A stretch of DNA of 64,000 bases from Orthonyx spaldingii. Lineage: Eukaryota; Chordata; Aves; Passeriformes; Orthonychidae. Positions 1-13,800 of the stretch are shown here, piece by piece. The translations under genes and the position numbers were made by a program. The DNA lies in the NCBI GenBank assembly GCA_013397795.1, contig VZTJ01004489.1:374659-438658 (forward strand), given 5' to 3'. How positions within the stretch are numbered: position 1 is the first letter of the stretch; every line of letters starts with the position of its first letter. Under the pieces are notes generated by a model, which saw only the letters and a program-made list of their open reading frames with translations, was not told where the DNA came from and searched no databases.

Positions 1-1396
1 AATTTTTGTTTGTTTGTTTGTTTCCTGAGGAACTAATTTTTTTCCTGTATATTTTTACCTTCTTATACAAGAAACTTTTGTGTACAACACACAAATGACC
101 CTGTTACCTGAGGTTCTACTAAGATTTTTAAGTGTGTGAATAAAGGTTTTTTCCTTTAAGGGCTGGAGGTAGGGTTCTTTTAACTGCTTCATATCCACAT
201 TCCAAAACCTATTTAAAAACCTGAGTCTAAAGTCCAGCTGACAATGAACTCTATTTTCAGCTAAAACTCCCTCCTCCCCCACTTCGCCACACACTGTTTC
301 TGCTGCTGGTCCACTTGTGATAAAGACCAAAACTGTTGTTTGGCTGACATGCAGAAGGAGTTGTTTATCAAAAGGAGGCTATTCTAGGAGGATATGCTCT
401 TTAAACAGAACAATGGGGATTTTGAAGATAACCAAATCAGTACTTCATAGGTGTTAGATCTGTTTTAAATTGTTTCTGTGTTGGAAAGTAGGAGGGGGCC
501 CTGGTATTTGGCTTTGAATCCCTGGCTTGCAAGTGTGAAATGGCTAAATCCAAATTAGCTGCCAGCTGTGCTTTGTACTGCAGTTCATGCTTGTCTGTAG
601 GGCCTGAGCACATCACCTGAGGAGCACAGGCTCCTGAGGAGCACAGGGGGTGCAGGGAAAGGGTTCCCCAGAAAATCCAATTTCATTTTGTGGTCTACGT
701 GTACCTTACACTTCATCCAGGTTGGTTTGTTTTGTTTTTTTTAACCAGCCTTGGTGCTGCCTAGTTGAAGCAGCAGTACCTAAAAGCAAACCTACAGACA
801 GACTCATCTTTGGCTGGTTAGGTCAGGTTATAGACACATACCCATCCTGCTGATACAAATTAATTGGTTTCTGGACATGAGAGAAGTATCAATAGCTGAT
901 AAATGGGAAGAAAAACCGGGAGCCTCATGGGAAACCTAGTTCTGTACAAAAGGTCAGCAGACATATGTGAAGCGTTTTTGTTTGCTCACGCCTTCTGCAG
1001 AGAGAGGATCTCTCCAAGAATAAAGGTGACCTTCAAAGGCAAGGGAGAGGAACATTACATGTTCTGTCAAGCTCTTGGATGACTGTTTCTATTCTTTCTG
1101 TAGTATGACAGTCCCTAATTTTCTCTAATGAAAGCTTTTCTTCAAATATTTTCTCATATATTTTTGTTATTTTGGAATGTCACCAGGTACAACTGAAAAT
1201 TCCCCTTTCTCCCTTACTTATAGTGATCTGTTGTGGTACATTTAAAAACCTCTTCCCAAGATTAAGAAAGTGAAGATTCCCTATAAAATAAAGCAGTATC
1301 AAGTCCATTTTCTGCGCGCCGCCTCCCCGTCCCCCCTGCAATGCCTCTATACATGAAAAGAAAAGGAGTAAAAAACTCTGTTCTTGAGTGCTGACC
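1..1396. other. Gene-free AT-rich DNA
   Basis: No supported gene. It opens with a short (TTTG)n run at about 3-23. The open frames are under 95 codons, overlap on both strands and match no protein family I recognise. A pyrimidine-rich stretch lies near 1,317-1,340. Nothing else stands out. Confidence 0.6.
3..23. repeat. (TTTG)n microsatellite
   Basis: About four TTTG units in a row are visible at the start of the window. The tract is short and imperfect at both ends. Confidence 0.8.
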
Positions 1397-1470
1397 ATAT
1401 GCAAGTGACTTTTTTAAGGCCACACAATGAATTGTTTGTGAGAGAGGGTTGACTGTCTCTACCAGTCACC
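1397..1470 (-). repeat. MIR/L3-like ancient repeat remnant
   Basis: The plus strand reads GCAAGTGACTT, then AAGGCCACACAATGA, then a GTGAGAGAGGGTTGA stretch. That order matches the reverse complement of the MIR/L3-type segment 'lost group of GGTCACACAG, GGCAGAGC, GGAAT'. The match is diverged and made by memory of the consensus, so the exact family (MIR, L3 tail or another CORE-type SINE) is uncertain. Confidence 0.4.
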
Positions 1471-1962
1471 TGATTAAAGCTTGGCCTAAATATGTTTGGA
1501 AATTTGAAGGTGGCTCAGGAGAACATCTGGGAGTGCCCACTTTTCCTGAAATATCTATTTTGATTGATTGCAGAATGGGAGAGGTCTTTTTTATTTAACT
1601 GGTAGACATCTCCTGGCCCCAAAATCCAGAATTAAACTCTTTTTTCAGATGCAAGTTTCCTACTTCTCCCTCCTTCAATACAAATGCAAGCTTAAATTCT
1701 TTTAAGTGTGAAAAGGGCACTTGAGTGACCCCTGCCTAACGTCACTGACACTGTTTGGCATCCTCACCTGAAGCCTGGATTTATTTTCTTAAAGATTCCC
1801 ACTAGGTAAACCCCATGGAAAAACTAACCCTTGACAGCTCTTGCTGTTTTAACCGTCACCTGTGAGAGCCAAGTGTGATGCTGTGGAGATGAGGAGGGGC
1901 AGTTTGTTTATGCTACAGCCAGTCTTGCTGTTTGCTTTTTCATTCTGTCCCAATGTTTTCAG

Positions 1963-2042
1963 AAGTTCTATCACACAACCAGGAAGAAAAAGTGACTCCG
2001 TGGTTTTTCAGACAGATGTAGGGATGTGCTTTGTGCAGCAAG
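1963..2042 (+). other. Candidate internal exon (80 bp, weak)
   Basis: A long pyrimidine-rich tract at about 1,922-1,960 ends in CAG at 1,962. Eighty bases later there is a near-consensus donor, CAAG followed by GTAAGG at 2,043. One frame is open through the 80 bp (reading SSITQPGRKSDSVV near the start); the other two contain stops. No protein similarity is recognised. It could be a noncoding-RNA exon, a diverged coding exon, or a chance pairing of splice-like signals, which is common in long vertebrate intergenic DNA. Confidence 0.15.
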
Positions 2043-3220
2043 GTAAGGGGTGTAGCCTGATTATTGCAGTAACTTTTGACAGAGACAGCGCTGTCAAGAG
2101 CGGCAAATAATAAACCCTTTCCTGTGCTTGCTCACAATAATTGCATCGCAAAGGGACACACGGATATCTCGGCCAATAGTGACAAGTGACAACCCCATAC
2201 TTTCCGGTGTTGTTCAGTCCTCTTGGAGCTATGTGCTATGCTCTGCTGTTAGGTTTGCAGAGTGCTTCATAGGTATGTTGCCTGAGATTTAAACTTACTA
2301 AACTAAAATGATCCTCTTTAACCGAAATGGATTCCTAAACAGGGTTGGGTTTTAAATTAGTGTGTCCCAGTACAGACTTTAGAGGCCTATTGTTTACCTT
2401 TATGTTTGAAAGTGCTGCCCTTGACTTTTTAATTTTTTAAATCTTATCTAAGTCAAGAAACCATGCTTCCATTTGGCTGTGTGTTTTTTCTGGCTTTGTT
2501 TTAATAACTCTTGACCTACTCACATATATTTAACTGACTGGGAATAAGGATTGTTCCTGGTTATCACAATAGCTCATATGTTTTACGACAATGTGAAGGG
2601 TACAAGGGTAGAAACCCAACTTAAGAGAAAATACATTCCCATACCTGAAATACCAAAAAATTTGGAGGAAACTATTATAACTTGCAGTGCTGCTGGAGTC
2701 CAGTGAACAATTCTCTGTTTTGTGCATACACACATCTGAAATTTTTTCAGCGTTCAGCTCCAAGCATCAATTGCTGCTGCTTGAGCTCTGGTCTTGCTTT
2801 AATGATTCCTTCTTTGCTCTCACCGCTGTGCTGGATGGAGCCTTTGGAGACTATCACAATGTAAATAAATACAATCTGTTTGTTTCTAGGCTGTTAGAAA
2901 AAAAGTAAGTTGTATGTGTCAAAGAAGGGGAAAAACTGTTAAGGATTCATTTGCATGCCTTTGAGATGCAGGAGGTACAGGAAGCAACGGGTTTAGGGGA
3001 GGGCTAGCAAAGTCATTCCATGGGGTATAACAATAGGGAAACATGTATAGTGGTTAGATGCTGTTAGATTAGATTAGTGCAGATTTATTTGGCAAGTAGT
3101 GTTTATTTTGCTGTTAATCATATAAAGGTACTTAAAGCTTGCAGAAAAAGTCTTATTCCACAAATCATTGTGGAGAATGGTTAGCTTCATGGGTGGCTGG
3201 TGTTTTTTTATTTTTCTTCT

Positions 3221-3275
3221 TTTTTTTTTTTTTAATCCTTCATAGGAAGAAATTCCAATTTTTTTTTTTTTTTTT
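3221..3275. repeat. Two poly-T tracts
   Basis: Two runs of about 13 and 17 T residues lie at 3,221-3,233 and 3,259-3,275, separated by about 25 bases. They could be tails of very old minus-strand retroinserts, but no element body is visible beside them. Confidence 0.8.
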
Positions 3276-5434
3276 ATTTAAGAATGCTAGACTAGAACTA
3301 GAAAATGGAAATGGCAGTAAAGCAGTACAGTAATTCAAACAGACTGAATTTCCCTGCTGCCATGATTGTTCCTAGGCTGGGTTTTCGTTCATATTTTGCA
3401 TTAATGAAATTTTTTTCCTGCCTTTGCCCCTGTTGTTATAATCTTAAATACAATGAAATATGCTGACTCATACCAAATTTTATGTTTCAGCTTATGTTTT
3501 TGTTCTCAGGAGAGAAAATAAAAAGAACAAATGAATTTACAGTTGGCTATAGCTAATTTTGTGTAGTTACTAGCTTACATCATGGATTTCTCTGCCAGTT
3601 AACTGTTTGAAAGTAAAATAGGTGGTATAGCATGGCCTGAAACAGAAAGGTTGGAGTTTCAGAGGGACAGCCTCTCCACACCATTGCCAAATCCCCTCTC
3701 ATCTACTTTGCATTTGTAGTTATAAAATAGGACACAGGTCTGATGGCTGCTGACAACCCTCCTCAATATTTGTGGTTTCCCTTCAAAGGTTTTATTTGCT
3801 GTAAACATTTTCTTGATGAAATTTGCCGTGAGGGAGGAAGCTGGTGTAAGACGTGGCTGCAGAGCATCACGGAGTTGGACCAAGCAGCCTGTGGCGAGGC
3901 TCCCCACCTCTGAAGTGCACCTCCTGCTGCTCACAGGGCTCCCAGAAGAGCCTGGCTCAAAGCAGCCACCCTGACTGTAGGAGGCAATGCATGTAGCCAC
4001 TGAGAACCTTTCCCAGAGGCACTTTCCCGGACTAGGCAACTGCTGCTCCTCACCCTTGACATTCTTTCCCTACTTCCTTCTGGTACCACACTCTTACTCC
4101 TCTTTTCTCCTGGTTTTGCTGCTTTTTTCTCTCTGAAGGCTATGCAGATGCACAATTCCCTGTTGTTTACAATCGCTCTTAATCCTGCTGTGAGGGAGAG
4201 CTTCTTCCAGTGCTTTTCTTCTTGTAATGCAACTAGAGCCAGCATCAACCTTACCTAAAAGCTCATGGTTTGTCAAAGGAACTTCTCCAGACCTCCAACC
4301 CCCTTCTGCCATTACTCTCTGTCAGGTACCATTCTTTAACATGCACCTTCAGTGGATATACAGAAAATGGGTTTCTACTCAAAATGGGTAGAAAGGGATG
4401 TGTATGATCTGTTGCAAATACATGTGCTTGCCACTACATTATTTTATTAGCATAGCCTTTTCCTGAGACTGAAATGCTGGCCTATTTGCCGATATTGGGT
4501 GACTGTTGTACTTTCTCTCTATTAACTTCCAGTGCAAATTTGAGCTGTCTACTAAGTGCTACAATAACTGTGTGTAGACTAGTACTTTCTGACTTTAGTT
4601 AAACCGTAGGATGGATTTGTATTTTTCAGCATTTCCTTTGACCCACTTTTCTGAATTAGTTTTCACTTTCCCTGAAAAAGACTGCTCTGCCTTCCTTCTG
4701 GTTTTGCTATTTCCTTTTGTTTGCTGAAATATTTAATAAAAAGTTGCAGCAAGTAAAAACTATGGACAAAAATATAAATAGAGGAAATTTCACTGGCTGG
4801 ACAATACAGAAGGTCAGATTTTGTGACCTTGATTTTCAGATATATTTTCCTTAATTCTTAACTGAAATGCAGTTGTCAAAATTTACTTTTCTTCGCTTGA
4901 TTGAACTATTTACTTTAGACTAGCTGAAGATAAATCCTTTTCTTGTTCAGCTTTTACTTTCTTGATGCTTGTGATGATGCCATTAAATTTTTGCTTTTTA
5001 GTCATTCACAGAGTGTTTTATAGTAGAAGTATTGCCTGGTAATAAACTAGTGGACTCACTCTCTCTGAATTGATTTTTTGAGGGCAGAAATGGTACAGTT
5101 TAAATTATTTTAAAGAACGAAGAAAGGAAAGTGAAATGAATACTCTCCCTGTCCCTTCATAATCATCTCTTATACATGTGGTACGGTGTTGGAAACAGTG
5201 AGTAATCCTCACCTTCACAGCTCTGCCAGCCAGTGTTTCATGTGAGAAATGGTGTTTTGCTGACGCGGGGCCCTGCGTACTCCAGTGGGTTTCTCTTTGT
5301 GCTTATTGAGGTGCCAGCAAATCTACAGCATAGGTCATGCAGAGGGAAATTAATTTGGTGCCATCTCGTTTCAGCTCCTGCTTATCCTTATCATGTGCCT
5401 GTGCCCTCCTCCAGAGGCTGGCAGGGGCTCTGCA

Positions 5435-5513
5435 GAGTGGCCTGTGACAGGAATAGCTGGGAGAGTGGCTTCAGGAGTGGCTTGTGACAGGAATAGCCGG
5501 GAGAGTGGCTTTG
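5435..5513. repeat. 40-bp tandem duplication, two copies
   Basis: Unit one (5,435-5,474) and unit two (5,475-5,514) both start GAGTGG and share TGTGACAGGAATAGC and GGGAGAGTGGCTT. They differ by two internal C/T substitutions and at their 3' ends, giving roughly 90% identity. The units sit in a locally GC-richer patch (about 5,255-5,640). No third copy is seen. Confidence 0.85.
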
Positions 5514-5514
5514 A

Positions 5515-7784
5515 GCCCGCCCGCTGCAAGCGGAGCTGCGTCCCCTGCCCTGAGGGAGCTGGCTGGCTCCATGCCTGCCCTTGCCACGTGTGCCAGCCTT
5601 GTCCTACTCCCTCTCCTCTCATGCTCTCAGTGCTCTCGGATCATTTAAATAAGATAGTTTGAAAACGTAGCGTGGAAGTTTTAGGGGATGACTTTAGGCA
5701 GGATTTACATGATAGACACCAGATCCTGCTTGTCTGTGTACAGATATACCTGCTCTGAGTTTACCTTAGCTGCAGGGGAGTGCCTAGAATTACAAATGTG
5801 ACTGTGAGGAACAGGGCTTGCCTGTTGTGTTTGGAAGGGTGGCATGAGAAGGATGTACAGGATGCTTGTGTCAGGGTTTGATGTCTTGGGGCTACCTGGA
5901 GCTGTGTCAGTTCAAACCTTACGTAGGAGGCTGGGACAAGTGTGGTGAAAGCCACAAGAGAAGATCCTCCCTTCTCAGTGTGATGCACCTATACCAGGAC
6001 TTTGTGGTATTGCAGCTTCGTAAATGTGGTTCAAGCATTGTAAAACAAACCCCTTCCAGATATCACAAATCGTTCTCCTTTTGAAAGTTCTTCATTGTTT
6101 CAGTCTTCCCACACCTCCCAGCCTTAAATGCCTTACCTAATGCTCTAGACAAAGCATAATAAACCTTGCCCTCATTTTTTAATCTTCTGCTGCACAGACT
6201 TCCTCCACTGTGGAGACCATGGCATTCCTTTTGTATTATTTTTCTGCTTTCAAGGTATATCTACTGTTTAGCACTCTCCTCATTCACACCATTACTCAAA
6301 ACTGACATCTTTCTCTGTTTCGTGTGAATCTGACAGTGTGAAATCTGTGCACCAGAAACTCAACTGTAACCACCTGCTGTTTTCTCTATAATTACCAGTA
6401 AGCAAGTCCACTGTAAGTATGTGTGTCTCCACTTCGGATGCCAAAAAGACATTGATAGCTTCTGAGTCAATCATCTGTTGGTCTGACGTGAAAAAAATAC
6501 CTCTCACTTGAGTTGAAACCTTGTCCTTCTCCTGTCTCTTTACTGTTTGAGAATTCATACAGTAGCTATGATAGCTTGGCTATTGCAGCACTGTCGGGGG
6601 CCATATGGAGATACCCAAACTTGTCCTAGTCCTAGGTTTGAAAATAGCTTAATTTCATAGAGTTATCTAGTTTTGAAAATGTTCAAAGTCTACACATGCC
6701 TGGATAAACTTTAAAGGTCCTCTCATAGCTCTTATTTTAGCAGTGTATTTAAATGGTTATGCTAGTGACCTTTTTCAGTACAAGAATTCATGTTAATTCA
6801 TGGCAACCTAGAGCATTATTATAAACCACTTGACTGTTCCATTTTTTGGGGCTTTGAAATGTAATCAAAGGTGGATTTATCTGATACTAAGAGAAGAAAC
6901 AGTTACCAGCCTTAGGTTTCCTTCCTTATTTTTGTAGGCGGTTACTGCCAGAGTAAACTGAAATTGGAGGTGGTCTATGATCATGCAGCAGCCTGTACAC
7001 TACCCTTCCTCAGGAGTTTATCCAGGAGGATCAGCTGATCCTGCTGCAGAATGGTGACCTCTGGCAGAGATGCAGGACAGAGACAGCTGCTTCTGCTCTC
7101 TCAGCTAAACCTGCTTAAGGCAGTGGGTGGGAGTTGTTAATACCATTATTTGTTTAATTGTAGGGCTAATAGGTTTGTGTGTGTGCACACTTTATTACAA
7201 TAGAATACATTGAATAGAAGCAGAGGAAAAATTGAGTGTGCTACTGTGGGATCTGGTTTCTGATTGTTATTCCTTTTTATTAGCGAGACACTAAAAGGAA
7301 AAGTAACCAGAAGCACACTCTGCTTTAAACTCTGCAGTAAAAAGACAGCTCACCCTGAAATGTCTGGTGCCATGGGGGTATACAGTGCTTTTGGGAATAC
7401 AGGGCAAGGGTGAATTTTTAATTAGCCTGGTCTTCTTATTTTCCTCCAAGTATAGATAGGCTTAGCTTTCTCAACCTTAGTACTTGAGAATAGGCAGCCA
7501 AGGATGCTTTGGGAATTATTTGCTCAGCAAGTCTGTTAGAAAAATGGGAATCCAAAAGTTATTTCTATTTTAATAAAGAGAGGATAAAGTTTTTAATGAT
7601 GATAGCCTTATGGAAGTGCAACTTTTCCCCTTTCCCACCCCCTCCATAATATCCTTAATAAACAAAACAGAGATAAAACAAATACTTCACAAGCTACCAC
7701 AGGGATCACAGTGGTATTTTGTGAGGTGCTTCAGGAACTATCTCTTATGCTCATGCCCACTGTGAATCTGCAATGGTCCTCTCA
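5515..7784. other. Gene-free DNA
   Basis: No supported gene. GC content falls after about 5,640. The short frames here (75, 72 and 88 codons) lack any recognised domain and overlap on both strands. Confidence 0.55.
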
Positions 7785-7870
7785 GGAAAGAAGCTGAGGG
7801 CACTTGGCAGTGGAAAGTATCTTGCCCATAGTGGAGATGGTGAGAGAACTGGCAATGAGGAGGTGACTAG
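7785..7870 (-). repeat. MIR/L3-like ancient repeat remnant
   Basis: The order CTGAGGGCACTTGGCAGTGG, then TATCTTGCCCATAG, then GAGAACTGGCAATGAGG resembles the reverse-oriented MIR/L3 segment (CTGAGGCACAG, ACTTGCCCAAGG, GGCAGAGC). It is diverged and the boundaries are approximate. Confidence 0.35.
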
Positions 7871-10800
7871 CCATTCTGCAAGGCCTGGTCAGGGGCCAGT
7901 TTTCATTTTCGTCTTGTTCTCTTTCTGTTTTTCTTTCTCTCTCACTTTTGTTATTTATACCAATGAGCAAATGTTGCTTATTTTTAGCAGCCTTTCCATT
8001 TTGCTCAGGCACTGATCCTAAGTAATGGAATGCCTGTGGCCCTCCCTCAGGCACCCTTCCACCTCTAATAAAAGCAAACAAATGCAAGCTTTGGTGTAGG
8101 GAGTTATTGATTTGCTTCCAGGCAAGTAGGTGTGTATGATACATATAAAAGGTGCCCATGCATACCATGTATTAGCACTCCAACATCTTATGAAATGGCC
8201 TGGCATAATCTGCCTTGGGCTCTTGGTGAGAAATTGTTTTGTGCATCTCCATAAAGCAGCTTGCTTATTTTAGAGGATATAAACCCACCCTTAAGAGTGC
8301 AAACACCCCCAAATACACACACCCATTTCCAGTAACAGAGCAAAAGCAAAGTCCTCCCTCGAGTGCAGACAGTTCTGAAAAGCAGATGGATCAATTAATA
8401 GATTCAGAGGTAAGGGTTACACTGGTAGGGGTAGATGCTCTAAGCCCCATTATTTTCCTTTTCTAATTTAGATCTTATATCAGATCTTAATTTTATTGCA
8501 GAGATGCTAACACTAGGGATAATGGAGTCCTGAGAAAAAGTTATGGATGGGCTTCCACTGAGGTGTGGATGTCCCGGAAGTCCCTGCAACACAGATTAGC
8601 AGCTGGCAAGCCACATCTTCCATTGAATATCCTAGCAGCTTTATGTATTTTTTCCAACAGCCTTAGATACTACCCCTTGTCTAAACCCCTTTAGGTTGGA
8701 AAAAGAAATATAAGGAAGGGTGCATCCAATCTGAGACAACAAAGCTTAGCCTTACTCCAAGCATATCCAAAAGAACTTCAGAACCAAGGAGGAGTATCTA
8801 CATGTTTAAACTGCAAGGAAGGAGATGCAGAGTTTTAGGTCTTGCCCATCCATGCTAGTCCTGCATCCCCCTCAGGTATAAGGGATTTGCTGGGGGAGCA
8901 AGTGCCCTTTGTCACTGTTGCCCACTTTGCATCAACAATGCTTGTCTCTCCTAGATGTGTTTGTATTGCTGTCTGTGAGGTGATTTCTAGCTTGTGCCTC
9001 TTTCAGTTCCAGCTGGAATGAAAGCAAGTGAGGAGGCTGTCCCACGCCCTTGGTGTTCCTGAGATCCCACCCAACCTATAGGTATAGCTGCATAATGCTT
9101 GGTCTCAGTAGGGTGTGGCTTAGTTTAAACATTTCCTGTAGGTTTTTGTCTTCCCTATTTTCAGACCTGACTCGTTTTGATAGGGTTAGGAGCCTACTTA
9201 TGCGCATGCATATGCTGGAAGAGGAAACTAATATTCTGCTAATGGAAAGAGCAGAGAGGGTGGGGAAATATTACTCAGGCACAGCCAGAGCAACCAGTGG
9301 TCCTGTGCTTAATTTACTAACGCCGTGTCTATGCAAGTATTGTCACTTTTGCCACTGCTGGGAGTTACCATTGACTGCAATGAAATATATTGGAGACAGG
9401 GAAGAGAAGACTCCTTGTTTAGGTAACAAAGTAATGCTGCCTTTGAGAGGGACCTAAATACCTTCTCTACTATATATCTCTGTAGTCTTTCCACCTTTTC
9501 CACTGTTCAAGTTGCTGATGGTTTTATCTGTACTCTGGCATATCTCTCAGTTGAAGCAAGTCCTTTCTGTGCCGAGTCCCTGTTTTGGTACTGTCATTCA
9601 AGATCCAGCTCTTATTAACTATCCTGAACCCGGTGGAAGGGGGGAAGGTGTCTATTCTGAAGCTACTCTTTTAAATTTAGCTGTATTTGTGTGCTATGAT
9701 CTGCACGCCTCTGCCTCCAAATTACTCAAATTGCAACACAGTTGTCCAGGGCTTATTTTTCATTAAATGACTCTTATAACTGGTATTCCCATTAAGGACT
9801 ATCTTCATCTGAAAGATAAAGCAAAGTTAAATGTAGCAAGACATTTAACATGAGTGGGATATGTTGCCCACCTCAAATAAATACAGTGCTGCATCAGTAG
9901 ATGCTTTCATGTTTTCAGGTAAGCAGGCTGGTGTTGGGGAAAAAGGTTAGTCTATTAACACCTTTGCTCAAAGGAAACCAGCTTCCTTTCTACATGGAAT
10001 AATTATTTTTTCACATAAGCCCTTAGTGCCTCTGCTATGTTTGCACTTGTAAGTCTCAAACATTGCAATACAGATAGCCCTTTATGAGTGGAATCTGAGG
10101 TCATGTGTCTGCATTTCAAATTTAAAATCACTGTGCATGGGCTACCATGCACTGGCTTGTGAATGCTGTAGGTGTGGGGGCTATGGACCCATATTTCAGG
10201 TGTGAAGAAAGTAGGGCCTTTTATAGCACTTAAAGCACCCATGTGTGCAACTCACAGTTATGAGTGCTTTTGGCAAAGCTTTATAAATTCTGTTGATTCA
10301 TAGCTGGCATCTCACCATCCGTATGGTCAGGATTACATATAAATATATATCTGTCCTATACATAACAGAACCATTTAGAGCATCCCTACGGCATAAGGAT
10401 GAAGTGAACTTGGGCACAAAATTCACTCTACCTTTGTGGAAGATTTGCTGGGGAGAATACTGAAAGGCCTTTTGTCTGCCACACTCCAGGGCTCACCAGT
10501 GATTTTAGGAGGCTGTCAATCCATGAGTCTGTTTATACAATTCCATCAAGGATTAAGGGTCTTTAACCAATTGCAGTTCAGACAGAGATGGTGGTGGGAG
10601 CAATGATTGTAACCAGCATGCTAAGGAAGTACAGAGATAGGAGGGCTTCTATCCTGGACCTTGGGTCCTGAGACTTTCATGGGTAAAAAGTTGCAGCTGG
10701 AGTTGGAGCGGTTATAATGACACACAAATCTTTAGTTTAATCATCTTCTAAAGTTGTGCCCAGGGCTGGCTTACAGAAGATGAAAAAAGCTAATGAACCC

Positions 10801-13800
10801 TGAGGAGGACTGATCTGCAGCTGTCTTCAATAACTTCCTTGAAGGAGGTCTTTTTTCATTGCATGTATAACCAATGCGCGTCGCTGTTTTGAGCAGCTGT
10901 GTCTTGGCTGCTTCGATATGCTTATTGCTGGAACTATCTCTTCAAACTCTGGCCAGCACCTGAAAAAATATTATTATTTAAGGTGACATTAACATCCAGG
11001 TTCCAGCCACAATTTTGAGCTGGGCACACCGCAGTTGAAATAGGAGAGGCTGTCTGTGCCCTAGAAAGCTTATTTTTCTATCTGCAGACACTTAACTTTG
11101 AAAGAGGAAATGGGTGAAGGCAATTGAGCTTTTTTCATCCAATGTGAGCTGTCTAGATGAGTCAGGGAGATTCTTAACAGGTGTGAGATTGCAGTAAGAT
11201 TGGAGCAATCTGGCAGAACTGCAAAAAAATCTGATTTAAAATCCCCAAACTTTTGTCATTCCACACGCAGTAGCAGGGCTAGGAGAAGGAGCTCAGGAAG
11301 GGAGCATAAGACTGAATTTTCAGCTTCTCTTGGTGCTGTTGTCACAAATTCTTGAGTACTTATATATACTATATACCTATATTTCACTGCTGTGCTAGAC
11401 CCAGAATTTATACATTGTATTGCTGTATTCCAGAAATGGTTGGTCTTGCACCAATAGAACAATTTACAAGGGACAGGCCCAAGTGATCTAGAGTGATTGT
11501 AACTATGCTAGTGCAAGAATTTGAATTGAGAAATTGTAAGGGCACATTCACAAAGAAAAAAGTTGCATTACCAACATTTGTTAACCAAAATATGATAACT
11601 ATCTTGGTGTAAGAGATTAAGGCTGTCCTCTGTGCTAACAGGCCCATGTAGGGAAACTGGGTGAGCCCTGGGGTGAAAACTGCAAGCTGCTGAATGCAAT
11701 GTTCAATATTATGGCTATGTTTTTAAATTACTTCAAGTAAGGAGCCTTTTTGTCCTACCAAGTATGAAATAACTGACATGTTTTGCAAATATTGCATATT
11801 TGTTTCTGTTAATATGTTATTGGCTAGTTGGTATTTTGAATAAAATTAGTCATTGTGAAAGCTTTAAAAATGAACTCTTTACAACTGATCATTTAATAAT
11901 AATTAGAGGCAGTGAAGGAAACCTGAAACATTCAGCAGTTTCAGCAGTAAAACTGAGGAGGGTATCTTCTGAAATTCTCTAATCTTTCTGTTGCAAGAAC
12001 TGAGGCAGGGAATTTATCTTAAGCAATTGCTTTTGGAAAAACACCCTTGCTAGTAACTTCTTTTGTTCACAGAGTATCCAAAAGAAGGGAAAAGTTCTTG
12101 GGAAAAAAAAAAATTTTGCAACTCACTGCTAAAGGCGTTAATAGGACGCTAACGAACCATAGCCTTTCCAAAGCATAGCTGGCAACATTACCACCATCTG
12201 TGCCGAGTGGGATGTGCAAGCAGAAGTCAGGGCTGAAAACCCTCCACCTGTTTTCAGAAAGTAAGTGAGCACACACTGAAGTTACTCAGCGTATTCTCTC
12301 TGTCTTCGGCAGTCTGGGTGATGTTGTTACTACTACTTTTCTGCTGTCTCATATCTCCCACCGCCATGTGCCAGCTGATAGGGGAACTGTGACATACCAC
12401 ACCCCCGCGGCCAGGAAGGGGGTCACATGGACTGGTCTCATCCAGAGCACTTTAAAGAAACTGATAAGCTCTATCTCATTTAACTTGGCCTTTGGAAGAC
12501 GCTTGTGGAAATTTCTGCAAAGGAGGTGACATCAGTTGTTGTCACAGCTGCTGTGTAAGTCTGTAAGGCTGTGTCTGTTCAGTATCTGCCTGGGGTGTGT
12601 ATGTGTGTGCAAGTAGATATTGTTCATAGATTGCATTTAAATCAAAACCAGTCCATATGAAGCTGGCAAGGAGGTTCAGTTGCTCAGAATAGGTGCACTA
12701 CTGTCGAGACTTGAGGCAAGGATGGAGTACGCAAACTTAATAAAGCACAAAGAGGACCAGCTTTGGAGGGCTGGCGTGTACATTTGAAACAAACCTTCTC
12801 CCTGGGGAATTCCAAGTGTTAGCATGTGGGACATACTCCAGCTGCTAGCTGCTCAGACTTAAAATAAACCAGGCAAAAGCCCATATTCAGGCTGTACCAA
12901 CTGAGGCAAGCTGCTATTGCAAACTTTTTGTCTCCCTTTTTCTTCCATTTGGGTCAGAAGGACAAAACATATTTTTGAAAGGGCGTTTAAACCCTTAGTA
13001 TTTCACACAGCTTTTCTTGTGCTTCTCTGTAGTGATGTGTTTCTCAACACAGTTGTAAATTTAGCAAAGAATCTGGTTTGTACAGGTTGAAACACAGTCC
13101 CAGGAAGTCTGGAATTAAAAAACAGGGTGAGAAGGAGTATTTCTAGCTTGTGTGACAATGACATTGCTACCAATACTACTGCTTTCCTAATCCTAGGTGC
13201 TTTAAAAATCTCAGCATGACTTCATTTACAGAGAACTATTTGCCTTGTTGAACTGTGGAGACCCTTCTTCTTAAAGAGAAACATATGTGGGTTAAGGGTG
13301 GTTGCTTCTTTCTTCTTTCTTAACATATTGAAGAGGAAATAATTTAATGTGTCATGGAAGACACCATAGCAGGATTTCAGGGGGAAAAGAAGATGTCTGG
13401 GAGTTGTATGATTGTTTGACAACTAGAATATGAATAACTTTGAGGAGGTCTGAAAATAGACTTACAGTACTGTTTGCTTTGTCTTGTGGTTTGAAATTTA
13501 CTTCAGGACTTTTTAAATTTTTTATTTTAATAACCCTCTGACTATAATTTATTTCTAAGGTACTGAGATACTTGGGAGGGGTGGGAAACAATCAACTTAA
13601 TGCAATCTATGCAAATAATGTCTAATTTTTTTTTCAACAGTAACCTATGTGAAACTTCATTCATCAAGAGTACTCAGTTTTTCTGTGATAAAACCTGTTG
13701 TGCAACGTAATACACAACATTTAGGAATTCAATGGTCTTATTACTGTCAAAGCATAGATATTAAACTCTACCAGTCAGCTTAAAAAATGTACAACTGACT

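Larger units (their letters stand above)
1471..5434. other. Gene-free AT-rich DNA
   Basis: No supported gene. The stretch holds a candidate splice-flanked exon at 1,963-2,042, a 12-bp perfect palindrome GACAGCGCTGTC at 2,084-2,095, and two poly-T runs at about 3,221-3,233 and 3,259-3,275. A 126-codon minus-strand frame at 3,659-4,039 has no recognisable domain and overlaps another frame on the same strand, so I treat it as chance. Confidence 0.55.

Noticed and set aside
3659..4039. 126-codon minus frame
   Set aside because: Overlaps another minus-strand frame and matches no known family.
9050..9457. 135-codon plus frame
   Set aside because: No domain; overlaps a minus frame; no initiation or splice context.
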